NCBI GenBank assembly: GCA_028829895.1 | Contig: CM054183.1 | Coordinates: 16,541,975 to 16,605,974, forward strand | Source of the DNA: Sinotaia quadrata | Taxonomy: Eukaryota > Mollusca > Gastropoda > Architaenioglossa > Viviparidae | Direction of reading: 5' to 3' | DNA: 64,000 nt | Part shown: positions 30,500 through 45,400 of the stretch, in pieces | Numbering within the stretch: position 1 is the stretch's first letter | How the letters are laid out: the number at the start of each line of letters is the position of its first letter | Program-made: the position numbers and the translations under genes | Notes under the pieces: model-generated | Told to the model about the DNA's origin: nothing | Database searches by the model: none | What the model saw: only the letters and a program-made list of their open reading frames with translations

Positions 30500-33400
30500 A
30501 TATATAATTTTTATATGTATTGGTAATTTGCTTGTAGTTGTATTATATTTATAGTCTTTATTTATAGATCGCAATGATCAGCATATGACTGCATAAATAT
30601 AATGAATTTTAAAAACATATTAATTGTTAGTAACATTATTAGTAAACAAATTATTATATAATTGAAATGAAGTACATTTGATCCATTTTGTGATATGATA
30701 TTGCCAAATGTTTTGTAAATTACACTTGTGAATTATCACTAAACTAGGCAGGGAGGGGTGGTGGTGGTTAAAACTAGGCTTCAGTACCATTTTGTAAAAA
30801 AATATATATATACTAAATTGTCTTTAATATTGTACTACTATTTCTAGTTTACTAGCCTTAAACACTGACTTAATCCATGGGGTGGTGGTGGTGGTAATTC
30901 TCCATTTGTAACTATGTATTCAGAATTATTTGTTTTTATAGTTTTTTTTTTTATTAACCTGTTGTGTTCTCGTTTTAGTTTGCAATATATCTACCCCATA
31001 ATAGATCTGTTTATTTTATTTTCTAAATATAAAGTTTTTGTTTGATAGTTTCTTAATTTAATATGATTTAATATTATCATTTGCATTTACAAAAAAAGAA
31101 ATTATTTGTGAGAATTATCTGATTTACATTTTTGTTTATATTATGTTCAGTGATTATTTGACTTGAGAAAGATCACACAATATTTAATATGTGTGCAGAT
31201 AAGTTTCTAATGATCCCAACAAATAACATTAACAATACTTAAAGTATTATAATGTAAACTTGGGTCACTATTTTAAATAAATAAATAAAATACAGTCACA
31301 TTAAACTAAAGTTTAAAAATAAAGCGACTATTGGCTTATTATTCAATGTAGCAACAACAGAATGCTTTTCAACTATTTCTCTTGTTATTATTATATTAAG
31401 CATGCAATTGTGTCCATTTTTATGGTTTATTTTTTTAATTTTTATTATTATTGTTTCACTGTATTTAAGAATAAATAAATGTGTTGCAAATGCCAAATGA
31501 TTTATTATTAACTGAATTCATAAGGTTAATGTGTAACAGATGTTTTTTCTACCCTTCTCAGATTATAACAACTATAGTACAACCAGTAGCAAATAAAATA
31601 TCATTTGAGTAATACTAATAGGTACTTGGTTCAGTAAACATTGAAAGATTGATGTGCATCCTGATAATTGTGGACAGCAAGGTAATTAGGTGAATTTTGA
31701 CCAACATTTCTGCTGATTTGGTGGGACAGTGTGTTGGAATTTAAAAAACGGCAAGCAACTGAAATCAACTGAATGAAAAATTATATATATATAGAGAGAG
31801 TATATTCACATACATCCATACTTATATATTTTATAATTATACATATGTAGGCTGGTTGGTAGATGGATAAGATATGAAGAAAGAATACATTCTACATTTC
31901 AGTCAGCCTTGAAACTTGATTCTTTCTTTGCATCATTAAAGGAACATTTTATGTCACATTTCCTTGAAACATTTTTTTAAAAATTCAATATCAGTATAAG
32001 GCATCAGTCTGATGTTTGATCTTCAGTGTTCTTAGCAAGTCTAAATTAAAATTAGTTGCAGACAGATCTGAAGTCACCAGTGTTGATTGTGTTTGACATA
32101 AAATATTATTTTTTATACTACTTTATAATTTAATATCTATATTAAAACCTCTGTAGCAATGTGTATATGTTTATAACATTTTGAATAGTGCTTATGCTTC
32201 ACTTATACTAGTTATAGTAGAAGTCATGTTCATGGGGTGGAATTGTGTTTAAAATTCCACATCTTGTTCACTTATTCTGTTTTGATTTTGAAAGATATTG
32301 TTTATAAATTGGTACAATATTTTTAAAATAGATGATGAAAAAATACCTGATAATAAGATATGGAATTAACGTTTTACATTCTTAACAGGGAGTTTATCTA
32401 TATACTTACTTGCTTATCTCCTTGGATTCCCCATGGAACAAAGGGCCTTGACTGCTCTATATATAATATGCTAATATGAGTATGATTAGTAAAATTAAGT
32501 GGGTTTACAAGTCTGTTTGAAGATTTGATCCTAGCATCAGTATTAGATAACATTCTTTTGACCTGTGTAGTTGGGTGGATCATTTTCTCTCTCTAAAGTG
32601 TAATACTTGTCATGACCATCATAGTTATTAGTCAAGATTAGAAATCAGTGGTATTTAGCTTCATTAACACCAGTATTCAGTTCCCTGTCTTTCATACTGT
32701 ATTTGTTTCTCCTGGTTGCTGGCCTTTTAAGATTAATTTTAGTTTCTTCACCTTTCAAAAGTTTTTATTTTTCAAACCTGCTTTAGACTAGAATAATACT
32801 AATAGACAATTGAAATCGAAATTCATGCTTAACAATAATTTGTTTCTTTGTGTAACTTTTTTTTATACCATCTGGTGGACACTAATGTTGATTAGTTTAA
32901 TGAATAAATAACTTGATAAGAATTATGTTAACAAAAGTTTGTTTTCGAAATCTAACAAATTATTCATTTAATATCCCAACTGGTCTATATATATGTATGG
33001 CTTGTGTTTAATACTTTAATTTAGTGTATTTGATATAGTAATTTAATTAATTGAATTATGTTTGTAAAAAGGTGACTTGTGTAATATTTATTCATTTTTT
33101 ATTAGATCTTTGTGTTCATTGATAAACTAAATGGATATTTACTGTTTCCAGTTAAATATTGAAAATTGCTTATTACATATTCAGTATCAGTCTGTTAATG
33201 ATTGTCATGATTAACAGGCATTCCCAAACTGACTACCAAGAAAGTATTCTCATTTTGTGTGTGTGTGTGGTTATAAAGGTTCATGGACCCTTGATACATG
33301 GTCGCCATGGTACCTAAAATTCACTGTCGGTGACAAGATTTTCCAGCTTCAGTTGTAGGGTATTGAAATTCTGCTAAAGAAACTCAAGTGTCCTTGGAAA

Positions 33401-36400
33401 ATCAATAACCATCATGAATAAAGTATTAATATACATCAGTTAATTTTTGTTGTTGAGGAATGAAACATTTGTTAAAAATTCTTTATTACTTGTTATTTCC
33501 TGCAGTAATCTCCCCACCCCACCCCAACTTCTCCTTCTCCAATTTCATAGATTATTTATATGTTAAACAAGCAGAGTTAATTATCTAGTATAGACCTGTT
33601 GATAAAGTACAAAACTTTTAGATTTGTAAAGAGATTAAACAAATAAATGCATTAGTAGAGTATATCTGCAACAGAATTATAATCAGTTATAAAGAAATGC
33701 CACTATTTCATATCGATGTAAAACCATCGGAAAACTTTAAAATATTCAGAATATTATAATAATATCATTCACTTATAATCTAGCAGAAAGTATATGGCAT
33801 AATAAAAAAAAAATGATGTAGCATCTACATTTTCACAAATTATATAAATTCCTTGTTAACAACAATAGTTCTTAATATCATATATAAGTATTTCAGGGGT
33901 GATGGTAGTGAACATTAGTTTCCTTCCTCTCCAGAGCTTGTTTGGGGTCTTTCTTCCTCTCCAGAGCTTGCTTGGGGTCTTTCTTCCTCTCCAGAGCTTG
34001 CTTGGGGTCTTTCTTCCTCTCCAGAGCTTGCTTGGGGTATTTTCTTCTTAGGAGTTGGCTTCCTTCCTCTCAGAGTTTGCTTGGGGCCTTTCTTCTAGGG
34101 ATGGTTTCAGACCAGAATAACAGTGGAGGAGCTAATTTCCCCCTCAGTATTCTGGGGTCCTGACTACATGAGTTGGATCGCTTGCTATTGAAGCATATCA
34201 GATTCTTACAAATTTTACAAAACAGTTTGCATGTTGTAGTCATATAATATAGTTTACTAAAGTATGTGTATTTGAATATATATATATTTAAAAATTCTTG
34301 CCACTGTTATTTTTCAATAAATGATATCTGTTAAATAAAATGTTATGAATAATAGTTTATCACTAATAATTTATTTATTTGCTAAATAAGCAAAGTTTAA
34401 ATTATAAATGATTCTGATGTTTCTTTCTAGTACACATCTTCCCAAAATATTATTCCTCACCATTCTTTGCCATTTATTTTTAAATTGCAAACTTTATTAT
34501 AAGTTTGTAAAGAAAGGCAAAATATAAGTGCTTCATTTGAGTAAATCAGCATCTTAGCATTACACTTAACGGCAAAAACTGTTAACATTTATAATAAAAT
34601 TTTATTTTAAACAGAAAATGTAAAATATAATAAATTGTAATAATATAACATTCATAAGGTTAAAGGCAACAAGAGAAAAATTTTAGTATATATAATATCT
34701 TGGAAGTGTTGCCCAGATTTTCACACAAATCATGCACCTTTGTGTCTGTGTATATATCACACACACACACACACACACATACACACACATTAAAGTAATA
34801 AAATATCAGCTGCTTTTGTGGAAAGAATGATTACTGTTTAGTTATCATCATTTTTATATTGTAATAAAATTCTTTTTGAAAATGAAACTTGCTTATGCCA
34901 GCCACAAATTGATACACTTTGTTATTATTTAAAATTTTATGGATTTTAGCAATGCATTTGCATATATTTTGTAATTTATTTAAAGATTGATATTAATGGT
35001 AAGATTGAGAATTTTATCATATACATGATCAAATATAAATAGTAATCTTATTGCCCAGTTATGCCTCTTATATTAATAGCCCAACTTATAAACATGGGTG
35101 GAGGTGTGCACCTCAGGGGTCAGTCACCTATGTCTATCCCTGATGTAAACTATGCCTTAGTGCAAAATTTTAGTTTGTTTTTTAACTCTTCATATTAAAT
35201 TGCCCATTGTATATTTTGGTACGGTCAGGTGACCCAAGGGAATGGGTTGGATCCTGATCACCTTTTTCATCTCAGAAATAAATATTGACTTTGCAAAAGC
35301 TTGCTTATGCACTCTATCTTGTATTGATAGCTCATTTATGTGGGTAGAGGAGGGGGTACCCCAGGGGAAGACCTTGATTCCATCTCAATGACTGACTTGG
35401 AGGATAAACCACACTTTAGTGCAAAATTTTTTCCTGTGACCATGAATCAAGGACATAGTCATGACAGAGATAGACAGACAGACATTTTCTGCTTTATTTA
35501 TTAGATAATAACATTTGGTAGCTATTAATTATACAACTATCTTAAACAGACTGTGTACTTAAAAGTGTAATATAATTTTTCTAAGTATTAAAATAATGTC
35601 TTGTAGAATTTGTATCCCAAATCCAGGAATGTTAAATGCAGTCCTGAACAGTTTCAGTGGTTTCCTCCTAGTCTTAATCCATTTACATACTGTTTAGAGT
35701 TTAGACCTTTGCCTCTGAGTACAAAGTCCAATTATTTCACTGTGTGACCCTTCCTCAGTTCTTACTAGAGTGCTGGGGTGGGGAGATGGTAGGGATTCCA
35801 TAGAGACAGAGTACATAGCATGTCTCACTGCATCAGTGCATGTCATATTAGTTCATAATAGGATTTGTGTTCTGAATTTAATAATGTATGCCCCTACTTT
35901 GACAGTATTTTGGAGAAGAAAGCTTATGAGGTGTCCCTGATATTCAGTGTCACAATGAAAGAGTGAGATTTAAAAATATATTTTTCTCCAGCACACAAAT
36001 ACATTTTAAAAATATATTTCCCTCAGCATGCAATTATGTTAAAAAATATACATTTTTCCTTAGTACACAATTATATTTTGAAAATATATTTTTCTACAGC
36101 TCACAGTTAAATCTAAATGATACACAACTGACAACTGCAGATCTTTTAGCATTCATGCTTTCATTACGTAGCAGTCATTAAATTAAATTACAAAATCTGA
36201 TATATCTATTTTGGAACATATTTGATCACAAAGTTTCAGTAATTATTTCCCTGTAAAAACAGGAAAAAAAAGTATTTTTTCATTAAGCAGGAGAATTGAA
36301 CAGAGTTTCCATTTATATTTATATTAATTTTAGGATTTTGTAGTTATGAGCTCCTGGGCCAAGTCTAGCATGTAACTTGTGAAAATACAGAAGTAAAAAT

Positions 36401-39400
36401 ACTCTAGTTTTGTAGATATAAATCATAATTAATGTAACTATCAATATTTTCAGTATATATTTAAAATATTTTTTTTTGTTGTTTTGGGGGGCAATAGCTA
36501 TTGACAGTATTTTGGGGGATTTATATTAATTATGGCACAATACACATGCAAATATACATCTTAACCTGTATCTCACATACATAAATTATGTACACAGACA
36601 CTTAAATATTAAAATTTCTGTCTTTATTACATAGTAGAAGTTTGCTATTTAAATCTAATACAGGTGTATTTGATATGATGATAATGCACTTTCACTAATT
36701 CATTGTTAAATTCATTATTACTTTCTTTTTAAAGACACATTTTTTTTTCTTTCATAATTAGTGAATAAGATTTACTGATACTTTTATAAATAGAGTTGCT
36801 CATAAGTGAGTCCCATTCATTGGATTTGTGCTTCGTATCACTTTGTCAAGTTCAAAGTTCATAGATAATGTTTTGTAATAGCACCTAATTTTGTACTTTT
36901 ATACCATTGTCACGCAGTGTCATTCATTGTTGGTACAGATTACACAGTATAATGAAGGTCACATAGTGCTTAATTCTCATTTCACTTTTAGTGTTTGTTA
37001 ACATTAATTTGCTTCTTGTTTAAAAATTAAAACATTCTTTATTTGGTAAATGTGTATGTCATTTTATGTGTATACATTAAAAACACACATTTATATTAAA
37101 TGTTTGATTCTTGGTTATAGAAAGAGGAAGCTGAAATTTTGCATATTGGTAGGGTTTACCCACAGAACAGATATATATATATATATATATATGTTTGTTT
37201 ATATATATTCTATAAAGTAAATTATGTTGGTCTCTGATTCTGTGACTCTTTAACATGAATGGGTATGCTATTAGGAAAAAAAAATTACTCAAACTTCTTT
37301 ACTTTCAGAAATCAAGCAGAAATGGCACACACATGCCGTGGCACAATTAACTTAGCCACTGCTATGATCCACACAGAAGACAGTACAACAATTGTTATTT
37401 CCAATGGCGGGGCACAAACTTTTCACTTAAAAGCAACCTCAGAAGTTGAAAGGCAAAAATGGGTTACAGCCCTTGAGCTAGCCAAGTCAGAGGCCATAAA
37501 AATGATGGAAGCCGGTGATGGTAAGAAAAATATTTATCTTTTTATATTTGTTAGTTTATAATTTTATAGTTCAGTCTACTTTGTATTTTGTGTGAGCAAA
37601 CTTTTCATTTTAATATAAGAATTCTGTGCACTAAGTGAGGAGAAATAATGACTTTGAACTTTACTCTCTTCAAAGCTAGAAATTTTTTGCAGATTGGGGT
37701 TTGCTCAAAGTCTTTCAACATACTGAATAATAGTACCCAGTTACAAATTGCAAATAAACTTGTAAATATGTTGTCGTAAAACTGTTGTGGTATTCCTTTA
37801 TGCAGAATGGAGTTGTTTTTTTTTTTATCTAATTGCCTGCATGTTGCCAAGAGAAGTTGCTTTGTCATCTTGTTGAGTCTATAAATTTAACCTGTATTAT
37901 GTTGTTACTCTAAATGCACATGTTTGCATTTGTTTCTCAACTCATCCTTTCAGTGACATTTCATTACTTGTGTTTAGTATTTGTCTATGACTGTATAAAA
38001 CAACATGGAAGTAATCTGAGATGTATTGCTATTCTGAATGTATATTCTTCTCACACATACCCCACTTCCAATCCCACTCAACTACACTTTGAAAAAGAGT
38101 ATTTCTCCACTTATGTAAACTGCAACAGTACAGACAACTCCAGCTTCAAATGACCTAATCTGTTCCTTGGTTGCCATTGTAAAGAAGGGGCTGTCGTCAG
38201 TTATGTTAAAAAACTCTCTTTATGGAATCCTCAAAAATATCAACAATGCAATAGAGGAAAACTAAATAAAACAAAAACACTAATATTTGCAATAAAAATA
38301 GTTTATCTTTGCAAACATTTATAAACTAATAAGAAACATTAAATATGAATAACCCTTAAAAATCCCAAAATTGCAAGCTCACAGTTTGCGAGTGAAAAAA
38401 TGTCATTTGAGAGCTTGGAAAAAATCACAGGTAGCTTTTATTCATTTTTTTCTGTCTTTGTATGAAATAACAAATGCATAACAATGATGATTTAGTCTGA
38501 AAATGCTTATAGTATAACTTATAGTCTATATATCATATATGTCAGTAATGATTTAGCACAGCTTTTCTCAACCTTTTAACCCTGAAGGACCTTGAAATAA
38601 TTTTTAGGTCTTAGGGAGCCCCTGCATAAAAATTACAATGTCTGTGATGCTTATCGTTTTTTAGTCTCTTGTGGTTAAGAAACCCTGATTTAGCATGATA
38701 ATGCTTAGAGTTATAGTGGAAATGTGTCAATAATGATTTAGCATGAAAGAAGCATATACCAGTAAATATAGCCATAAATTTTGTTTTGTAATCAGAGGCC
38801 ATTTTTATTTTTGCTCTATGACCAATATTTATATAATTCCTATCTTTATGATATTATCCTATTTGTTTATATGAGCAGAAAACTCTTTTCATTATTTGAA
38901 GAACATTATTTTGTATTATGCTAATCCTATAACTGCTATGAATTTTAAACTCTTTTGTTCCCATCTCATAGATTTTTCTCTATATGTGTGCATGTTTGTT
39001 GTGTTGAAATGAATTTTTTTTTAGTACCAAACCAGAATAAAATAGTAGAGCAAAATAGAAATTAGTAGCAAGATGAATTTAGCCCTAATCTATCCATACT
39101 CATTTAATTGAAGGAATTAATTAAAAAAGTAACTTCTTAGACAATTCCTTCTTTAAATCTCACACTTTGTTGAATGTGATCACCACCTTTGCCTGATCTG
39201 CATTGCTAGAAAAAATATTTTAATTTGAAAAAAATCATATTTGAGTAGCTATTTTAGCATATCAGTAAGTCTAAAGAATATATTAAGTGAGCATATCAGT
39301 AAGTCTAAAGAATATATTAAGTGAGCCTTGTCTTATCCTAATTCCTATACTCCCTTAGTAAATTTTGTAATAAATACAAAAATATTTCACTAATAATAAG

Positions 39401-42400
39401 AAACATAATGCAGCATAATATAAGTTATGAAAAAAATTGAATAGTCACATTAAAATAATTTGTAATAAAAACATAATTATAAAATATATATTAGTAGTAT
39501 GACCACCTTCACCATGAACTAGGTCATTCAAGACAGAAACTAATATTAAAAGACATGCTTACATTTACTTTGTTGTTTACTTACATTGAATAGCGAATGA
39601 GAGTCAAAGTAGGTACAAAAAAAGGGGAATAAATTAGTATCCTTTGTAAGTTGGGATTGAAGGGAAATGGATCAGTACTATTTAAGATTTTCAGCCTAAA
39701 ATATTTCAATTGTTGATGTGCAAAAAGAATCTGTAATACATAAAATCAACCTGTGTCCAAGAAAGAGTTACAAATAAAATTACCCATTTTTACGTCTTAC
39801 CACTATCTTGTTATTCTGCCCTCCCAATCTCAGAATGAAAAAATAGTGAAGATATATCAACCGTTTCCATGTCCAACATTTCAGGTATCACTGGTTGAGC
39901 TAGAATAAGTGGGTGTGGGTGGGGGCATGGGAATAAAGTCAGATGTTTCTTGAATTTATAAATATATAAGCTTATTTATTGTTCTAGTGGGAGTATAAAC
40001 AGAATATTGTGCTTGTATGTATATAGTTAGTGGTATTGATACAATTTTGTTTTTATCAATGGCATTAAAGTGATCAAACAGACTAAAATTGATTATAGCT
40101 AATTCTTCCTTTGTTTCTAATTTTCTAATTAGCCAGCATTAAAATGATAACAGATTAATTGGTAATTGTTAGTGTGATTAATGTGTTCCAAGAAAAAAAC
40201 ATCAAATTAAAATTTATCAAGAATATTTGTGCATTTAGAAAAAAAAAATGTTGACTATTATTTGAATAAATAATGTTGAAACTGCAGTAACTGATTAAGT
40301 GGTTGATGGTTTTATTGTTAGTCTTTCTTATAGTTCTTAAAATGTTAATAACTAATAATTGGCTAAAGATTGGGGGGGGGGGGAGAGAATGTAATTCCAT
40401 TTACTTGTTAATTGTAATTATATTTAATTAAACAGTGCTGTACAGCCTTGAAGTCTGGATAGTTATTTTCATTGTGGTGACAAACAGATCTGCTCAAAAT
40501 GAACAATCAGTATCTGAGATCTGCACTCCCAAATGAGTAATTAAGTACAATAAAATACTTAAAGTGCATCTACTTATACTCTTTCAATCAGTGACTTTCT
40601 TCAAGCACATCATCGTCAGATGTTTCTTGGGAACTTCAAGCTAAGTATCTTTAATCGAGGAATAATGAGTTGATTAAATTAATTTAATTTTTTCTGCATA
40701 TTCAGTTTCTCCACTCCTTCTTCCCCTTCCCCTTTCTCTGCCCTTTGCTGTCATCATAATGTTAACAATTGTTACCTTCTTTTTTATTTAGTTCCCTTCA
40801 GAACTAACCTGTACATCATAGTTAATCCTTTCAGGGGTGTAGCAAAAAATATATCTGAATTCTTAATTCTCCCGTTTACTTAGTTTAGAGTAGAAACAAC
40901 AACACATGCACATGCACAATACCACAACACACACAGTCACATAGACTTAATAGCAATAGACTGCTAAGCAGAACTAAATGAATACTTTATAACACTTTAT
41001 TCACAGACATATATAGTTGAAGACATATTTGAAAGTCAAAGTATTTAACCTTTACGTTTGCATAATGTTTATGTTGCTGTCTGCATAAAAACTAACATTA
41101 TTCTAAATGCAATTGTTTTGTTGTTGTTTTTTGTATCACCTAGTTTGAACACAGTAGATTTAGTAGCAGATTTGCCCTTTGCAGTATTTTAATCTACCAT
41201 GCATGATGACTGTGATTCTGGATACAATAGCTTGTTGACACTAACACCAAGTCTGTCACCTGGCGACATTTTTCTCACATCACAGTGCTTGTCCTTGATT
41301 CAGAAAGCGATGATGAGGAGAGACATCAGCCTGACAAAAATGAACTGCAGCTGATGGTGCGTACCATGGCTTCCAAGCTGGAAGATCTCAACACCTGCAA
41401 TGATCTTATTGCCAAGCATGGCAGTGCTCTGCAGAAGACACTATCAGAATTAGAGCAGGTGGATGATGCAGGTGATGCAGCCAGCAAGTTAAAAAATGTG
41501 AATGAGAGGGCGACATTGTTCAGGATAACGTCTAATGCTATGATCAATGTAAGATAATTTTCTGTCTCTTTTTTCCTAACTGGAGGAGAATGTGTTGTGA
41601 CAGTGTTCAGATTTTGTTGTTTTAGTTGAGTAAAGTTGGGAAGTGTGAGGTGTGACTGTAATTTAGGTAAAGTTTGAACCAGTAACAGAGCTCACTTTTA
41701 CATAGTTATAGTGTTAAGTTGTTCTATTTCAATAATTAAGGTCAGTTTTATTTTCCAGATATGCTTTAAAAGAGAAGAGAGTATTTTTTTAAAAATGTTT
41801 CCTATATAGACCTGTACATATTTATTTTTTAAGGAAAGAAAAACTGTTAGGTATTATTTCTTTAAAGAAGAGATACTCAGTTACTATAGAGCAATGAACT
41901 ATTAGGCATTAACTACTATTGATTAATTACAAGTTAAAGAATTACTAAAAGTTGGTGTCAGAATGTCAGTAATATAGAAAACATATTTACTGAAAAGCAT
42001 TTGTTGAATTGTGCATAATAATTTTGTCTCAATCAAGGGTAATATAGAAAACATATATATAAAGAAAATTTGTTGAATTGTGCATAATAATTTTGTCTCA
42101 TTGTAGTTAAAGGGTTTTTTTTCAAGAAGTTTGCTTTCATAATTAGGCCAGCCATAGCTTACATTTTGGCCAGACAAATTTATCTCAGTGAAGGCCATTG
42201 AAATTCATAGAGGCACTAACTTTTAATTGATTGAAAGTATAAAATAAAGTGTTTAGAAATTATATACACATTACTTTTTCACAGCCATTCATAACTGCAA
42301 TAATCAGTTGCTTATTAAATATAATTTAATAATATTTACATGTTTCAAAAATATGCTTACTATTTTCTTTTAGTACAAATCAGCCATTTTAGTGAGAAAA

Positions 42401-45400
42401 CTAAGAATATTAAATTATGGTTTGCATTTATGAAGTACCACTGTAAATATGTATAAGTCATCTGGTGGTAGGTGCTAGCCCTGCCCAGTGCGTAAGGATT
42501 AAGATTGATTAATTATCATATTAAATACTAAATATCTTTAGTCCCCCACTTACAGTCTTTCTAGAAGGGAAATATCCTCTGCCTTTGCCTATATATCAAT
42601 CACATGTAGCTCAGCTCCTACCTGCTTCTAACTAGGCAATTTGACAGTGAAGATTCAGAATAAATAATTGCACCGCACAAATGTCATATGAACACAACAA
42701 AACATAAAGTTGATGTCACACAATAAAGGAGCAATGCAGTCTTACAAATTCTGCTATTTAATATAGTATAAAAAAGAATAAAAAATTAAATAGTATGAAT
42801 GAAAATGAAAAGAGTAGTTACAGAAGTCAATTGTCAAAACATAAGCATCTATCAATTCTATACATTCAGTTCAAAATACAATGTACTAACATCAGAGTTC
42901 CAGTTTTCATGAATGTCACAATGCACTAAAATGTCTCCTAATAAGTTTATTAGCAATAAGAAAAGGAAAAAGAAAGAAACCCTTCTCAAAAAAGACAACA
43001 AAATCTGAGTTAACCCATACATTGCATAGGAACTTATAAGGCCGCAAAACAAATGATTTTGATGGGCCTTGGGAACTGAAAAGGCCACTCGCTCAGTGTA
43101 AGTGATTGTACATGTAAAAAAAATAATCAATCAGAATGAAGAAAGATATGTTTGATTTCAGCAACCAGTCTGCTCTAAATGTTATCATTGGATAACTATT
43201 ATTGGAAATGGCACAAATTTTCCACACACACCCACTCTTGTTGAAGTTGAGCAGCCTCTTTGAAACGAATTTTTTTGTCAGGCATGGCAAGTTTCAGGCC
43301 GAATTTGAGTTGTTTGCTTGATCCTACCTAACGAACTTTATTGTGTGGTTGATTCTAATTAACTGTAGATGAAATTCAACCAGGCCATACTGAAATTTTA
43401 GATGTGACCATATGATAATAAAAAAGAAAACGGTCGTTCTCAAAGCAAAGCACGCATGGCGTTCGTGACACTTTTGTTGTGTTCAAAAGCATGGAACATT
43501 TTAGGAAACAGTGAATATTTACAAAAGAACAATTATTATTTTATATTATATTCAATTGGCAGTTGAAAAAAATCGACCTTCAGACATATTATGTATGCTA
43601 CAAATACAATATACGTTTGATTGACACATTATACATATATATATATATATTTGATTGACACATATACATATATATATATACCCTATTAAGAGCATGTAAT
43701 CTTTTACACACACACCCCAGTCAACAAATGGGGGAAAAAGCATGAATTCTTTAACACTATTTTGAGTGAATTTTATAAGTAATAGCAGACTCTCGCTTGA
43801 GTCTCAAACAGCTAATAAAATAAGTAGCTCCAACTGCTGACACTTAGACAATACAACTGACATTTGCTCACCCTGAATACCACGGGAATGTCACACAGCT
43901 TTTGTCTTATGTGGACAGTCACCAAATAACTTGAATTTTGGACAACTCCATAGACTGCAGTTTTCTCACAAAGATCCCTGAATCAGCACGCCAATACTGA
44001 ATATTCTAATGAAGAATTTTCACATAATTACATTCAGAGAAATATGTACTTTCTTGCTACTGACTGGCAAGGCAGGGATTTGTGCTGCTTTCTGAGACTG
44101 ATGAAAAATCTTTACAAAAATTAGGGGCTGTATATATTCTCTACTGGCAGGGTAGGAGGTTATGGATTACTTGACTACTCTGTAATGCCCCGGTGGACCT
44201 AAATTCAAAAACTCACCAGGCCCCATGCTTCGAGCCACTTCTTAGGTATGCTTCAGTGCATAGTCACGAGTCTTTTCCTAGGTGGAAATCTTTGTCTGTC
44301 TCCCAGCAATAGAGCCCTGGTTGAAACTTGCCAGCTGATTTCTTACTAAGGCCAGGGATCATCTAATTCTAATCCATGGCCACTAAGTTAAAACAACTTT
44401 CAAACTAACAATTATCCAGAATTTATCCATGCAGCACTCACATTTTAGCAGAGCATTATAGTACCAAACAATAAACCTAAACCAGCAGTAACTTTAAAGA
44501 CACTCGAAGACAAACACACAGCCTTCAAACAAGGTTCAAATAAAACGTTTTAACATAAGAATTGCCAAGGTTCATGCACACATAAACAAGTTATTTTCAT
44601 ATAGCGAGTGTCTAACTTCAAATATCAGAAAATAAGAAGAATATTGATCGAGTATTAATAAATGATATTAATTAATTAATTAGCAAAATTAAAACAATAG
44701 GATTTTTTTTATCTTTACACTATGTTAAGAAATTGGTCATTGAATTTTAGGCCTAAGTTAAGAAATCGATCATTGAATTTTAGGCCTAAGTTTATTTCTT
44801 TCAATGGTTGACTGCCTGCCAATCATGAATTAGACCTAAATTTATATCCTTTATTTCCAGTCAGGGTTTAGCTTATGTGTCCTTCAACTACTGATTACCA
44901 ATCAGGACTAGATCTTAGCTTATCACTTTCGTCTGTTAATCAGGATCACATAAACAAAGATATATGAAAATGTATTGCATCTGGATGTTATTTGTGTTCT
45001 TATTTCTGGAAGAAAACTCATTCTGAAATAAGAACATTTATATGCATCACATTTAATCTGATATTACAACAAACAAACAAAATAAAAAAGACTTAGCAAC
45101 TAGTATGAATTACAAATGAATTATAATAATCAGTCAAAAAGCCCTCAGAAATAAATAAAATCAATAATGATCTAAATATATAGCAGAAAATATATGAAGC
45201 TTAGAGAAAGGAATTTGTTTTCAAAGTATAGCCACAGTCTAATATGAACTATGATTTAAAAAAATCATTCAGTATATTAGGCCAGAGAGACTTATTTATA
45301 GAAAACATGATATAGAATAACATTATTAATCAAATCTCTGACATGCCTCCCAATCCTGCAAATTCTCCTAGCAGGCAGAGTTCAGGGAATGATTTTCTGC

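Larger units (their letters stand above)
25646..37308 (+). other. OSBP intron 1 (11.7 kb)
   Basis: AT-rich intron without a coding signal. It holds a long (TA)n run at about 30454-30498, a 30-bp minisatellite at 33920-34090, (CA)n at 34758-34790, a degenerate pair of ~230-bp blocks near 35050-35420 sharing TTAGTGCAAAATTTT, a ~36-bp repeat at 35960-36080 and (AT)n near 37171. Short TAGGCCTA-type motifs recur at 25840-26350. Confidence 0.6.

Noticed and set aside
41326..41547. Minus-strand open frame over OSBP exon 3
   Set aside because: It is the antisense shadow of a well supported coding exon.
42858..43290. Minus-strand open frames of 65-90 codons
   Set aside because: Phe/Leu/Ile-rich sequence typical of AT-rich DNA, with no family motif or splice support.
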